From NCBI GenBank assembly GCA_013398175.1, contig VZRZ01006842.1, positions 787,895 to 851,894 of the forward strand: a DNA stretch of 64,000 nt, given 5' to 3'. Origin of the DNA: Climacteris rufus. Its lineage: Eukaryota > Chordata > Aves > Passeriformes > Climacteridae. Position numbers and translations under genes: made by a program. The notes under the pieces are model-generated. The model did no database searches. It worked only from the letters and a program-made list of their open reading frames with translations, and was not told the origin of the DNA. Of this stretch, positions 50,719-62,900 are shown piece after piece; position 1 is the stretch's first letter; every line of letters starts with the position of its first letter.

Positions 50719-52326
50719 GTATGTGGAAATTTGATAGAGCTTTCATTTTCATCTGGATTTTCATTCTTCACAGCTGTTCTAATACCATGATTTAAAATGC
50801 AGCCACATGAAACAAAAAGAATTAGGTCTGTGAGACCTTCAGTGTGCATTTGTGGTGCAGTGAGGCAAAGCTCCACCAACAAACTCATGCCGTTACAATT
50901 TCTGTTGTAATGGAGAGTGCTTGAAGAGCTTCATTTCAAATGCATGCCACCTACCTAATTTACAAGGAACCTATGTCCTTAATTGATAATTCTCTAAATT
51001 CCTCTTGCAGTAAAAGCCTAATAACAGACTATTGTTCTTTCATTTCATAGCCCTTTCCAAGCACGGTGATGTCACTGTGGCAATTGTGTAGTCTTGTGAC
51101 CTTCAGAGCCTTTGAACACATAAAATTGAAAGAAATTTGATAAGCACATTTGGTGCTTATTTGCAGTGGAAAGTACATTCTATATTTGTTTCAGTGATAT
51201 GCATCCAGCTGTGATACCTTTGTCAGAGAAATCAGCTGTACAACTGTTCACATACAGGGAGCATGCATTCTCAGTAAAAAGGTATATTTCTTACATTATC
51301 ATTTTACATGTAAGTCAAGGTGGAGTATTTTGCAGTAGTTTCACTGTGAATATCAATATGGAGGTAAAAATGAAAGAGCTGTTTAAACAGAGGACAAATA
51401 AGGCTCTGACTCCATGATAGGGTTCAAATTCTGCCTTTCATTTTGCTTTTTGTTCACTTTTACAAAGGAATGTAAAGTACTGAAAAGGTAAGGATACTCA
51501 TTCATATAACCTTTCACTTCCCTTTATGAACATGTAATCATTTTCCATGCAAACCTATCAAAGGCACAGAGTAGCAATTTCTGAGTCCAGTCAGAAATGC
51601 AAGACTTTCTAGCTTAAATTTCTTCTTTGTTGCAAGTCCATAAGCATTAAAAATATTTTTATGTTTTCGTCTGTTTCTCTCAGCACTAACTATTCCCTTT
51701 CTCTTGTAACAAAATATTTGTGTAATGCTTCAGACAGACTTTTTACCACTTCTTTATCAGCTATCATGTTCTCAAAATAGAAACAGTAATTCTGGAAACT
51801 TGCTTACACCCATACACAGTGAGAAAAAAAAGAAAAACCCCACTAGAAAGATTTTTTAATCTCAGAGAAAAAGAAATAAACGGAATATTTTAGGAAGTTG
51901 ATTGCCTGAACTTCACTGATTGAAAGTCGATCAAAGAATTTTGTTGTTTCTTTCAACAAGTGATTAAAAAGGCATACAAAAAGAGTTTTAATTCACTAAT
52001 TGATGAATTGTTCTTGAAAAATCCTTTTACTGTCAACAGCATCTAGGCAAATACCAGAGAGGAAAGTGTTGAACCATCAGGTGTCAAGATATATTGAATT
52101 TGACCTTTTTGTCACCTCTGTATTATGATTCTCCAATCAAAAATTTCATGCATGTGTGTAGAATATGTATTTAGGTAATGCAGCAAAAAACCACAATACG
52201 AAATTCCCAATTGCATGTGGATACATGAGAAAGTTGATTTAGAGATGCAAGAGAAATATTTTTGTGTTCAGGGTCCTAACAACAGAATTTGAAGTTTGAA
52301 TTTGAGTTGCAATTACTTGAAATAAT

Positions 52327-52521
52327 CACAGAATCATGTTTGGGTTGGAATGCGCCTTAAAGATGATCTTGTTCCAACCCCCCTGGCATGGGGAGGAACA
52401 CCTTTCACTAGACCAGGTTGCTCAAAGCCCCATCCAACCTGGCCTTGAACACTTCCAGTGATGGGACACCCACAACTTCTCTAGCAACCTGTTCCAGGGC
52501 CTCACCACCCTCACAGTAATG
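52327..52521 (-). mobile_element. CR1 LINE 3' fragment (antisense)
   Basis: Inverted CR1 tail: 'cacagaatcatgtttgggttggaa', 'ccttaaagatgatcttgttccaaccc', 'ccatccaacctggccttgaacacttccag', 'gatgggacacccacaacttct' and 'caacctgttccagggcctcaccaccctcacagtaa'. It is well preserved and sharply truncated at about 52521. Confidence 0.93.
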
Positions 52522-53268
52522 AGTTCATAAACCAATCTTGGGCTGAATTAAGTCCCTACAATATAATTTGTAAGAAGGCAAGCATTACAGAAGTGATTAT
52601 TTGTTTGCAGACAGCTTGAGACAGGACAAAAAAGACCTAAATTTAGCATTGTTCACTGGGACTAATTCAGTCTATGATTCTCTTAATTTAACTAGAGAAA
52701 AGCAAATAATATACAGTATATACAATAGAACAGACGGCTCAGCGGTGGGACATGAAATGAAAATGAAATATCTGTAACTTGTTTGTGCTCAACCATTGAT
52801 GGTTATCCAACTTCATAATTATCAACATAACATTAAGAGCTGTGTGTTCAGAATCCAGATTTGTTATCCCAGCATGACTGGGAAGACTGTGCCTTGAGCT
52901 GTTTCATCGGATGATAAAAAACAGTGTTTTCTCATTATGCTAGGGATTTTGTTACATACTTTTGCCCCACACCCCCTAAAAATAAAGGAAATTGAAAGCA
53001 GTATGCCCTGCAGATGGCTCGACAAAAACACTTGCTAGTGCCTGTTCATATCTGGCAAAGATTCTGCATTTGTCAGATACCTTGTGTAAGTCAGATACAA
53101 AAAGGATGCAAAATAGATTTTAATGACTAATTTTTCAATCAAGTAGTTGTTTAGAGATACCTAATAGAAATATTCTTCTCAGTTTCTCAACTTATGGGCT
53201 AACAGCCAGATTTTCTTTTTTTGTCTTCAGAATAGTGAATTTTTTTTCTTTTAGATTTATGACAAGTC

Positions 53269-53290
53269 TGTGAACCCGGTGTGAACCCGG
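53269..53290. repeat. 11-bp tandem duplication
   Basis: tgtgaacccgg occurs twice in direct succession (53269-53279, 53280-53290). Confidence 0.9.
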
Positions 53291-56029
53291 ATAGAGTAGT
53301 GGTAGGTGTTTGCCCAAACTGTATCTGCAGTTCTTTCAGCTGTTCTTGTCTCTGCAGTATTTTATATCTTTGATGCAATCTGCCAATGCAATAATGGAAA
53401 AAAAGAAGTATATATAAGTGTATGTAATAAAAAATAGTAAATTAAGTAAATGTACACATTCCAAAACAATTTTACCCATTTGGTGTACAGTTCTAAAGCA
53501 ACATGAGTGTCAGATCCTTGCAGTGTCTCCCACCAGCGTAATCCAGTCAGCAAAGTACCTTGTACAGGAACGGCCAACACCAGGAGGAGTCTTTGCCAGC
53601 ATGGCCTCAGAGCTTTGCAGAGGCAGAAGAATTCAAAGAGCAATACAACTTCCTTTGCCTTTTCCTTTTCCCTGCTCCAAGGGGGCTCTGCTCTTTCACT
53701 TTTGCAGCTGCTGTTAAGCAGGGGAAGCTTTTGTAATACCTTGAAAATCAGAGTGCAAACAGCAATGAAGACATTAAAAGCAAGTGTAACAATCATATTA
53801 ATAACAGCGTAAAACTGTGGTTGTCAAGATCTGAGTGAGGTGCATTCAGAAAGCAGGATTTGTATTTAGCAGCACTAGCTTTGCCTTTGTTACTTTCCTG
53901 TCTTTGGTTATGGCTCAGAGCATTAGGCTTAATTCTGTATCATTACAGTTCAAATCAATGGGAGTTTTCCATTGACCTGGATAGCAACAAAGTCAAATCA
54001 TTCATCTCTAATTAGAAAATACTGTCTGTAAACTAGAAGAACAAGACTGGGGAGAAACAAGAGAGAAAAGAGACAGTCATTAATTAAATACAGTCTGCTA
54101 GGTTATTAAATGAAGTATTAAAACACACCATCTTGTTGTTCCCCTACAGAACAACCACAATTTCTTATTGATGTCAGTAAGAACCATCTAGCTCTTTGAA
54201 AGCAAATGAATATTTCTAGTTCATGTAGCTTGGAAGCTTACAATGTTTATTCATATCCTGTTCTAAGTTCATACTGTTGCTCAGCAAAACCAGTCATGAC
54301 ACCACTGATTACTCTTTCATTTCCTCTGAATGTCCATACCATGCCACACTGACTGTGATTTACAAACAAAAAATGAAATATAAAACAATGCCAAATTTTG
54401 TATTGTTTCTCTTAAGGTGAGATTTACATTTACAAAAGTCAGTATCAAAGCTGGCCACAAAGAATGTGCTATAAAAGAGAGCTACTTACAGCATATGTTA
54501 GTTATGGTCACCTCTTTTAACTAACATTGAACAGTTATGGGCAAGGAGATGTGGGGAAGATGTTTTCATTTAAATCTGTGACTTGTTTCTTACAGTAATT
54601 TCACAAGACAGCCTGTTCATCTATAGCTTTTTATTTTAGATTGGTTTGGAGCATTAGACACATTCACTGTTTTTTATGCAACAAGAGTTGCCTTTTTTTT
54701 TCAAATATTTGTAAGGAAACAATTTCTTTCTCCAAATTACTTTTCAGTATCAGTGTTTGTCCAGCAGATTTATCCCAATTGCAATTTCTAACAAATCTGG
54801 TCATTCTGGTATCACAGATCATGAATTTTCTTGAAGGTCTTTGGACCTACTGGAGGAATTTCATGACCATACAGTTCAAAATGTATATTTTCTTGAAGGT
54901 TTTCTCTATTTCTTATAATCATTTCAACACTTGACATTCATTATTTCTCTGAATTTCATTAATGTTTTCAACGCGTCTTAAAATTTCTGTAGAAACATGA
55001 GTAAGTCAATTGACTCAGATATAAAATAATTATTTGTATTAATATGTTGAAGGATATTTAACAGGAGAGGGAAGATAACTAGCAAAGCACTAACCTTCAA
55101 TTGTTTATGCTATCTGTATAAAGTGTATTGTGGCTGTTTTTTAAACTTCTAAATCATTACTTCTAGGTCTTAATGTGCCACATCAGAAGTAGTTCTTATT
55201 CACTGGTCCTGCACAATGCTACTCAGTCAAACAGGAGAGATGGGTATAGAAAAAATTTTCTTCTGGCAGTTACTATAATGATGCTAAGTTATTCTTTTTG
55301 CTTGAATTGAGTTGAATATTTTGAATACTGCTGCTTCTCTTTGAAAGCCTATGGGTATAGGTTCATTTTAAATAGTGTGGTATACATAAGAGCTTTAAAA
55401 CACAGCAGGTAGTAAAACTCTGATTTATTTTAAGTGGGGAGAAAATTACTTCTTTTTAGATAGTCTAAAATCCATGTGAAGATCTCAGGTATTCAGGCTG
55501 TTGGGTTTTTGTCTGTGCAGAGATACTGATGTTTTTTGGAATATGTCGTACAAAACATGTGGACAATCACACACCATTAGAAAATTTTTCCCTTTTTTGT
55601 AAGGCGTGTAACAATCCACATGCCTGAAAAGCACTCCAGTCAGTCCACTTAATGGTAGAAATTGAATACTCTATTTACCAGCCAAGTCACCACCCTGTTT
55701 TGGAATTTCACTGTTTCAGTTTTATTATTAGCATAGAAATCAGAGCTTGAGCTCCTTCAGGAATACTTTTGATTTCACAGCAGATACCATTTTACTATAA
55801 AACATTTTCTGTAAAGGCAGGGAAAGTATATATTCCTTCAGCAGGAGCTTGCTGTTCCAGGTGTTTTTCATTTTGGTTGCTTGCAACTGACCAGATAAAT
55901 ACTTGCTTATTTCCAATAGAGAACCCATATCACATAAATATTAAACATGTTAGCAGTGCCGTTAACTCTCTCAGACACGTTGTCCTGGAGAGCGGCGGTC
56001 ATGCTCCTCCACCTGCATCTCAGCAAATG

Positions 56030-56407
56030 GAAAAGAGAAGGCTCCAGGGAGACCTTTGAGCAGCCTTTCTTTATCTAATGGGGTCTATAAAGGAACTGGA
56101 AAAGAACATTTTACAGGGGCATGTAGTGATAGAACAAGGGGGAATGGCTTCAAACTGAAAGAGGATAGATTTAGATTAGATATTATGAAGAATTTCTTTA
56201 CTGTGGGAGTGGTGAGGCACTGGAACAGATTGCACAGAGAAATTGTTGATGCCCCATCCCTGAAAGTGCTCAAGGCCAGGTTGAATGGGGCTCTGAGCAA
56301 CATGGTCTAATGGAAGGTAATTCCCCCTTGGCAGGGGAGGTTGGAACTGGATGATCTCAAAAGTCCCTTCCAACCCAAACGATTTGATGATGAAGATGAT
56401 GACTTCT
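56030..56407 (+). mobile_element. CR1 LINE 3' end
   Basis: Sense CR1 copy with landmarks 'gagaaggctccagggagacc', 'atagaacaagggggaatggcttcaaactgaaagaggatag', 'agattagatattatgaagaatttcttt', 'gatgccccatccctg', 'ttggaactggatgatctcaaaagtcccttccaaccc' and a terminal (GATGAT)-like microsatellite in place of the usual octamer. It ends about 275 bases before exon 5. Confidence 0.93.
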
Positions 56408-56534
56408 GAATCCCCACGTGTCATTCCCTGTGCAGGGCAGAAATTAGATTTGTAATTGTAACCTAAAACAGATTTAGGTTACTTAAATACGAAAATTAAT
56501 ACATTCCCAGCAGTGCGTAAGTCTTACTTAACAC

Positions 56535-56554
56535 TTTTTTTTTTTTTTTTTTTT
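56535..56554. repeat. T20 homopolymer close to the exon 5 acceptor
   Basis: Twenty consecutive T on the + strand, about 127 bases upstream of exon 5. It could act as a U-rich intronic element in the pre-mRNA, but length polymorphism and sequencing error are likely. Confidence 0.9.
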
Positions 56555-56681
56555 AACTGGTCCCTTAAAAATGCTACGTGTGGAAACTACCTAAAACTCT
56601 GACAGGCTTTCCATATGAAAAAGATACAGCTCTAGGTCCGAGCACCATTTTCGCTCTTAAATCTGTTTTCCCTGCTCCCAG

Positions 56682-56894
56682 AGTGTGGAAGGAGAACACC
56701 ACGAGAAGGCGGTGGAGCTGCTGAAGGCGGCCAAGGACAGTGTGAAGCTGGTGGTGCGCTACACTCCCAAGGTGCTGGAGGAGATGGAGGCTCGCTTTGA
56801 AAAACTGAGAACAGCCCGGCGCCGGCAACAGCAGCAATTGCTCATTCAGCAGCAGCAACAGCAGCAAACTACACAGCAAAACCATATGTCGTAG
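56682..56894 (+). CDS. LIN7A: LIN7A coding exon 5 (rest of PDZ, C-terminal tail, stop)
   Basis: Acceptor CCCTGCTCCCAG precedes 70 codons plus TAG (56892-56894). The sequence begins SVEGEHHEKAVELLKAA and completes the PDZ domain. The second His of HHEKAVELL (56700-56702) sits at the alphaB1 position that gives class I PDZ specificity for S/T-x-hydrophobic C-termini. The tail continues with a basic segment RTARRR, Gln-rich runs (encoded by mixed CAG and CAA codons) and ends QQNHMS, as known for LIN7A and unlike the short LIN7C tail. With about 27 residues from exon 1 the whole protein would be about 231 residues, close to human LIN7A (233). Confidence 0.97.
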   Translation, partial: SVEGEHHEKAVELLKAAKDSVKLVVRYTPKVLEEMEARFEKLRTARRRQQQQLLIQQQQQQQTTQQNHMS

Positions 56895-56900
56895 GTGAGA
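56895..56900 (+). promoter_or_regulatory. LIN7A: Candidate splice donor immediately after the LIN7A stop codon
   Basis: The stop TAG is followed at once by GTGAGA, giving TAG|GTGAGA, a close match to the vertebrate 5' splice site MAG|GTRAGT. If used, the last LIN7A exon would be entirely noncoding and the 3' UTR would lie further downstream. If not, exon 5 reads through into a 3' UTR. Confidence 0.5.
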
Positions 56901-59900
56901 GGATTCATTGTTCTTCCCTAAAGTCCCCTGGCAGCACCGCACCTGGGCCAGCTGCTTCCAGGGGTCTGTCAGGGCAGCATCTCATGCCAGAGCACATCCC
57001 AGCCCCAGACAGGAGCAGCTGAGCCCCAGGTCCAGGCACCTGCCTGGGGATGGGAACAGGCTGGGACATGAGCCCACGGGTGGGCCCAGTTTCGTGGGAC
57101 CCCATGGCTGGGCAGAGCAGTGCTATGGGGAGCTCAAGAGTGGCCCAGCTGGGGCATTCCTGGGGCAGGGGATGATGGCCCTGGGAACTGATATGAGGTC
57201 CTGGGCTGTGGACAGGATAGTGGAAGTCCCAAGGGGGAACAGTCAGGGGCCTGGAGGTACCCTTGGGGCCCCAGCAAGCACTTTCTTCATTTAGGATGAG
57301 GAGAGCTCATTCTTTGGTACATTGCCACATGATTCTTCCTAGTAAAAATGCATTTTGAAAACAGATTGAAGGCACTAGCAAATTCTGGAGACAGTTTCCA
57401 TCTAATAATCCTGAGATCAATAGCCACTGTGCAGTTCTGGCTTATCCGCAAGTGAAAGAATTTGGTAGTTCCTGGAAACATTTTTTGTATTAACAAAGCA
57501 TTTATGACAAGTTAGAATATGCACCAGATTTAGATACAGTTTAAAGCATTTTCAAATAATCTGTTACCATTCTGCAATAAAACATCAAGGTTTACTGGTG
57601 GTAAGTGAAGGAAAGTCTCCCAAACTTTTTCCCTGCTACACGGAACCCAAACTTCACTCTGGTTACTCTGCAGGGCACCTGTAGGGGCTTGCTTCTTGCA
57701 TATAGTTTGGTAGGAAGTATTTCATTCAATATTACAATAACTTCCAAGAGGCTTGCAAGTCTCCCAGTGTAATCAAAACACAATGACGTGAGGCTCGGAG
57801 ATTCTCTGTATATGCAGTTTTTCTGAAATCAGTGAGAGTTTGTGCCATGAGTACATTTATAGATATGCTCCCTTTGCCTAAGTGAAATCAAGTAGGAATC
57901 ATGTCCAAATGACATACATCCCAACCCTCCACATCTCAAACCTGTTTGTTCCCGAAACAGTGTGTTTGTACTCATGAGTCGACAAGTGACTCAGAAAGTC
58001 TCCAAATGGTCAAAATCTGAAGTTCCCAGTGATGGATTCATTGTTATTAGTGTTGACACTGACCTCTGTTGGTGTTTAGGGGAAAACACCCACCTTGTGA
58101 AAGTGCTGTCCTATGACCACCAGAATTCCAGATTTGGTGATGCAAACAAGGGCTCTGATAGGGTTTTGAATCCTACTTCAGAACCTCAGCTCAGACAGGA
58201 GGTACAAACAGCAGTATTTCATGAAGGAAGTTTGAAGTTTCTGTGTAAAATAAGGCCATTGCAGGAGTCAGATATATACTGAAGTTTTTAATTTTTTTCA
58301 CTTATCTAAATCATTTCATTAGCAAGTAAGGAATTTTTGCTGATTTTAAATTGAAAGGGAAAACAACAGGCAGAGACAGCCAGCAGCTTAATTCCTCAAT
58401 TCTTTGTGCTTGCTGTGAGGAATGTGTTTCTTTATTTCTAGGTTGTTCTCAAGAAAGAAAAAGCCTCAATCAAGAGTTCAGTAATCAAGCAACCAGAGCT
58501 GTACTCGAGTATTCAAGCAAAAGGAAACAACTACAGGAACATGAAACAGAATTCATCTGGAGAATGTACAGTATGAGACTAATGTAGTTAAGTGAGCCAT
58601 AGGGAGGGTACCATCATAGTAAGGCTTTTCTGCACACAGTGGTCACAGATACCTTTTACTTCTGTGACTCTATTTCTAGTGAAAACAGCATGATTGGTAA
58701 ACCCTATGAAACAGAGAAGTCCAGGGCTTCCAAATAATTCTGTTTGATCTAATCTTGCACTCCTTACTCTGACAAATTTGCTAGTTGGCTTTCTCTAGTC
58801 ACTGAAAGTTTTGTTTAAGGAGGTTAAGATTGACTTTGAGAGCAGGATCTTTCTCTACAGTTATCTCCAGAAATGAAAAACATCGGTTCAAAATTTTGCC
58901 ACAGACATCAAACTTGTACATCACGCTTCATAACCACTTTCTACTATATATTGTAGAGCTGTTTTAACCTAACTTCCTGTTCATAATTTTCAGATTTCCC
59001 TCTGGAAATAGCAATTTACTATATTTATAAAGTATTCCATTTGTAGAAGCAATTGGCTTTTTACTCTTGGTGTTTCCATATATTTTATTATGCATCAACA
59101 GAGTGAGAAAGTTTTAGGTCAACTTTAATTTTATTAGTAGTAAAGTTAGGGAAGCCTAGAACTGTATTTTTAAACGTAGGTATTGCTTGTATCTATTATA
59201 GTTACTACTCAGAATCTATAACTGGATATATTATATATTTATTCCATAAAATATATATTGTCTGAATGTACCTGTTAGAAAAGTAGGGTCTTTGCTTAGC
59301 ATGTATTGCAAATGTAGTAAGCTAATGTTAGCAAAAGACCAAGCTTTGTTTGGCAGATATTACTGTGATAGCATAATCTCTGCATTTCTGTATTGTTTAA
59401 TTTATTTTCCAGCCTAAGGTTAATATATTTTAGAGAGGAGGAACTGTAAGTTGTTTCTTTGAAGACTCACACATTATCATTTAAATCAAGTTGAAATTAG
59501 AGTCCTGACTTCTTTTGCTAATTAAACCAAATTGGAATGTGCAAACAAAATCTGTAAGTTCTTAAGTTTACATGTCTGCTTTTCCAAAGAAGATAGTCAA
59601 AGCTGGAAGTCTATAAATGTCATTTGCTTTCAAGAAAATAAGAAAATGGACCCCCAAATCTTTACAAAAAATCATCATTTTTACATGCCTTCTATGCTTC
59701 ATTAGAAAAGACTTGGGGAGAAAAGGAGCTTAATGGAAAACCACACAGTCATTGCATGTTGAAAACTCCTGCTGATGCCAGTGAAAGTTGAGTAATGTGA
59801 GGAATGGAATGTAGAAATGGTCAAAAACAGCATTCTGGTTGTGAACTTGGAAAAAAGTCAGAAACAATTAATGTATTGGAGGATCTGTTCTCAAACAGAG

Positions 59901-62900
59901 AGAGACAAAGCAAAACAGGAAATTGGCATTATCATAGCGTATGTTAGAAACCAAATGCAGGCTAACCAACAGTCTTGACGGTGTTTGATTAGTGTAAGTA
60001 GCCATTGAAAGGATGATACTGTATTTTTAAACCCAAGCAACATGAATTCATCTAGAGAAGCCTCGTTTTATACAGAGAGGTAATTGTATTCAGTGGTCAT
60101 TGGTGACAATATCAATTAAGACAGTGGAGTTTGAGAGCTACCAGAACTGAAAATGAAATGTATTGTACTCCACACGGTGTCTTTTTATACTTAATAAAAT
60201 TGTATGTACCTATTTTAAAACTGTTTTCTCAAACAGGCATTGCTATTAATATTGACAGTATATAAGTTGTTATTATGACTGCATATAACTGTTCTGTATC
60301 TCATCAGTATGATTTGAATTACACTGATAGCTGCATTTTCAGAGACCAAATATTCAGATTTATTCAGCCCACTGTACTGCATTATTCCAGACTGCCTCTC
60401 CACCTCCTTCCCTCCTCTTCCTCAAAAAATTTGAGTGGAATGTGCTGATTAATAAATTTCAATAATAGCCTGTCATTCATGTAGAGAAGTATATCAAATT
60501 CATTTTCATATATTATTATTCAATAAATTATTTATACACACTAAAATTAATATTCTAGTCTTTGCCAACATTTAACAATAAGAACTGTCAATGAATTTGA
60601 AATGGAAACAGGAAGAAATAACTTTCTGTTGCTTTTCATGCCCCTTACTGATCATTAAAACATACAGCCACTTAGTCCCAGAATAACCACTGTCCCTAAG
60701 CCTGTGATACGCATTTGGTTGTAGCCAGTATTTTCAGCTTTGATTTAAATGTATTTGGTCCTGATGCAGTAAGGCACTTCCACACGTGCACAGCTGAATT
60801 AGTATCCAGAAGTGCAGGGAAGACTACCCTTTCCACATGCAGGTCTGCAGGTATTTGTGTGTTGTATTTTGACTGATTTGTCTCCAGGCATTTGCTGTTC
60901 CACTACATCGAATTTATATTCTTCCAGTCAACTTAGTGGGGTTTTTTTGCCCGTAGTTACTTTTGGGGCTCACTCATGTTTCTCTGCACTGGCAGCAAAC
61001 TGATGCACCTTTTCTATCTCTTTATTAACAAAAGGGGTGGTTACACACTCTTGCATCATGTTCACTTATGCCAAAGATCCAGATGCAGGATCTAATAACA
61101 ATATTCAGGGCTGGTGGCATTTACTTAGTGAAGTTGATGGCTCTGCTGTGCTGGCCATAGTTTTTCTCTTTGTGACATTTGATCTAACTGACACTTTGTA
61201 GTACATTGAAGAATTTCATAGTCCTTGATAAAGCAAAACGCTCACCAGCTTGCATTTTTCTCTTTTCCTTCTACAGTGACAAATCATAGATCAATGAATG
61301 CCCATCAGTGGAAGAAATTATATAAAAATCTTACCTGCAGTTCCCTGGTGAATAATACTACAGATCTCACAGTCCTACACATTGTATCTTGTGTATGTAT
61401 TTATCACAGCCAAGATTCCAGTATGACTTAGGAACTTTTGAGAACTCTTGCAGAAGACACAGAATTGTATCCCTCATTTGTAGGAGAAGGAACTGTTCAT
61501 TCATCTACTCACTAGAGACTTTAGAGTTCTAAAAGAAATTAAGATCTCATGAGCAAACCAAGTTCCTCACATAAAAAAAAAAGGGACTAAACAAGAAGGG
61601 GAATGGTTTTGCCTCTGTTTGAAATAAAGCAGAATTTTAAGCCTAATTTCAGAATTTAAAACAGTTATTATACAGAATGTTGTCTGGAAGTGCTAAGGGA
61701 CCATTCCATGTGCAAGCAGTGGATTATTAGCTAGAAGTAGTACTGACCCTCCTTAAGTATAAGTGAGATCATTTCCATATCCAGCATTCAATAAAACAAA
61801 CAAGGTTCAAAGTCAGAGTATTCTGGGTCAGTTTGCAGTGCATGTCTGATGAGACGTACAGCCCATTGTGCTTAGGCATGAGAAAGTCAGGATGAATCAG
61901 GGATGTGCTCAGACAGTCATGCAAAAAGATCCATGCTCACCCTGCTTGTCAGTGAAGTGAATGCAGTCTGAACCAGCAGAAAGATTTAGATATATGTTTG
62001 ATGGATTCATTGCCTCTACTTTCAGCTATCTAAATTCAAGCTGCGGAGCTTACACTGGTTATTTCCAAAGTCAAGAGTCAGAGGTTTCCATTGAATGCAA
62101 TTCATTCCACCTGTCTGACATATATCTTAAAATAGAATAAGGCATTCTGTAAAAAAGTTTATAAGCAGAGTCTCTACTAAACAGCTTAAACTACTAGCTT
62201 GGAATAAGTAATGGCTTTTGAGGGGGGTGTTGCTGCTACACTCATGCACAGCTTCCAAGTAAATAAATATAAAGTCCCCAGTATTTGAATTCCCTAGTCT
62301 TAAACCCCCACACGCATAGCTTGGGTGACTAAGAGGCCTTGCATGCATTCTGGTTTGTAAGGAGGTTCCTGTCACTACAGATATCTGTTCTGAACCATTC
62401 CAAGAAATTTAAGAGCTCAGCACAGGTATTGTTAATAAAATGCTGTGGTTGTGGTGCATACAGGAACAGATTGTAACAAGCTTCAGCCTGTGAATACTAA
62501 TAGCAAAAGATTGTTCTGCCACCCCCCAACACTGGGCTAGTATGTGTGCATTTTACAATACCTGCAACCAAAAAGATGAACAATTGCTTTTGATTTTTGG
62601 TTACAAAGATGCACAAAAATGAAAGCCATCAAACTTCCAACATAGGAATTTGGGATAACGAGTCATAGCAAAACCTGCCCAGTTCTGAAATCTAAAACCT
62701 GCAGCTATCTAGGATGAAGTAAAAAGATTACAAAAGCAGATGTCTAAAAGGAACAGCCAAAATCCAAGAGAAATCCCATAGGAGTTTAATCTCTGATCAG
62801 CTTTTAATTTACTTTCTTATAGTTAGTTTCACTCTTGTCAACTCATTGACCACAAGAGAAGCATATGATTCAGCAATTGCAGTTTCTTTTGTCAAAATCA

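Larger units (their letters stand above)
50719..56681 (+). other. LIN7A: LIN7A intron 4
   Basis: 5,963 bases with GT...AG borders. It holds an antisense CR1 (52327-52521), a sense CR1 (56030-56407), an 11-bp tandem duplication (53269-53290) and a T20 run (56535-56554). The rest is AT-rich with no recognised gene. Confidence 0.9.

Noticed and set aside
53250..53310. Possible extra LIN7A exon after 'ttttttttcttttag' in intron 4
   Set aside because: The short segment has in-frame stops and adds nothing to the conserved protein; exon 4 joins exon 5 perfectly within the PDZ domain.
56908..57294. 128-codon + frame just after LIN7A
   Set aside because: It is in a locally GC-rich stretch, has no recognisable domain and no splice evidence. 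It is more likely intron or 3' UTR.
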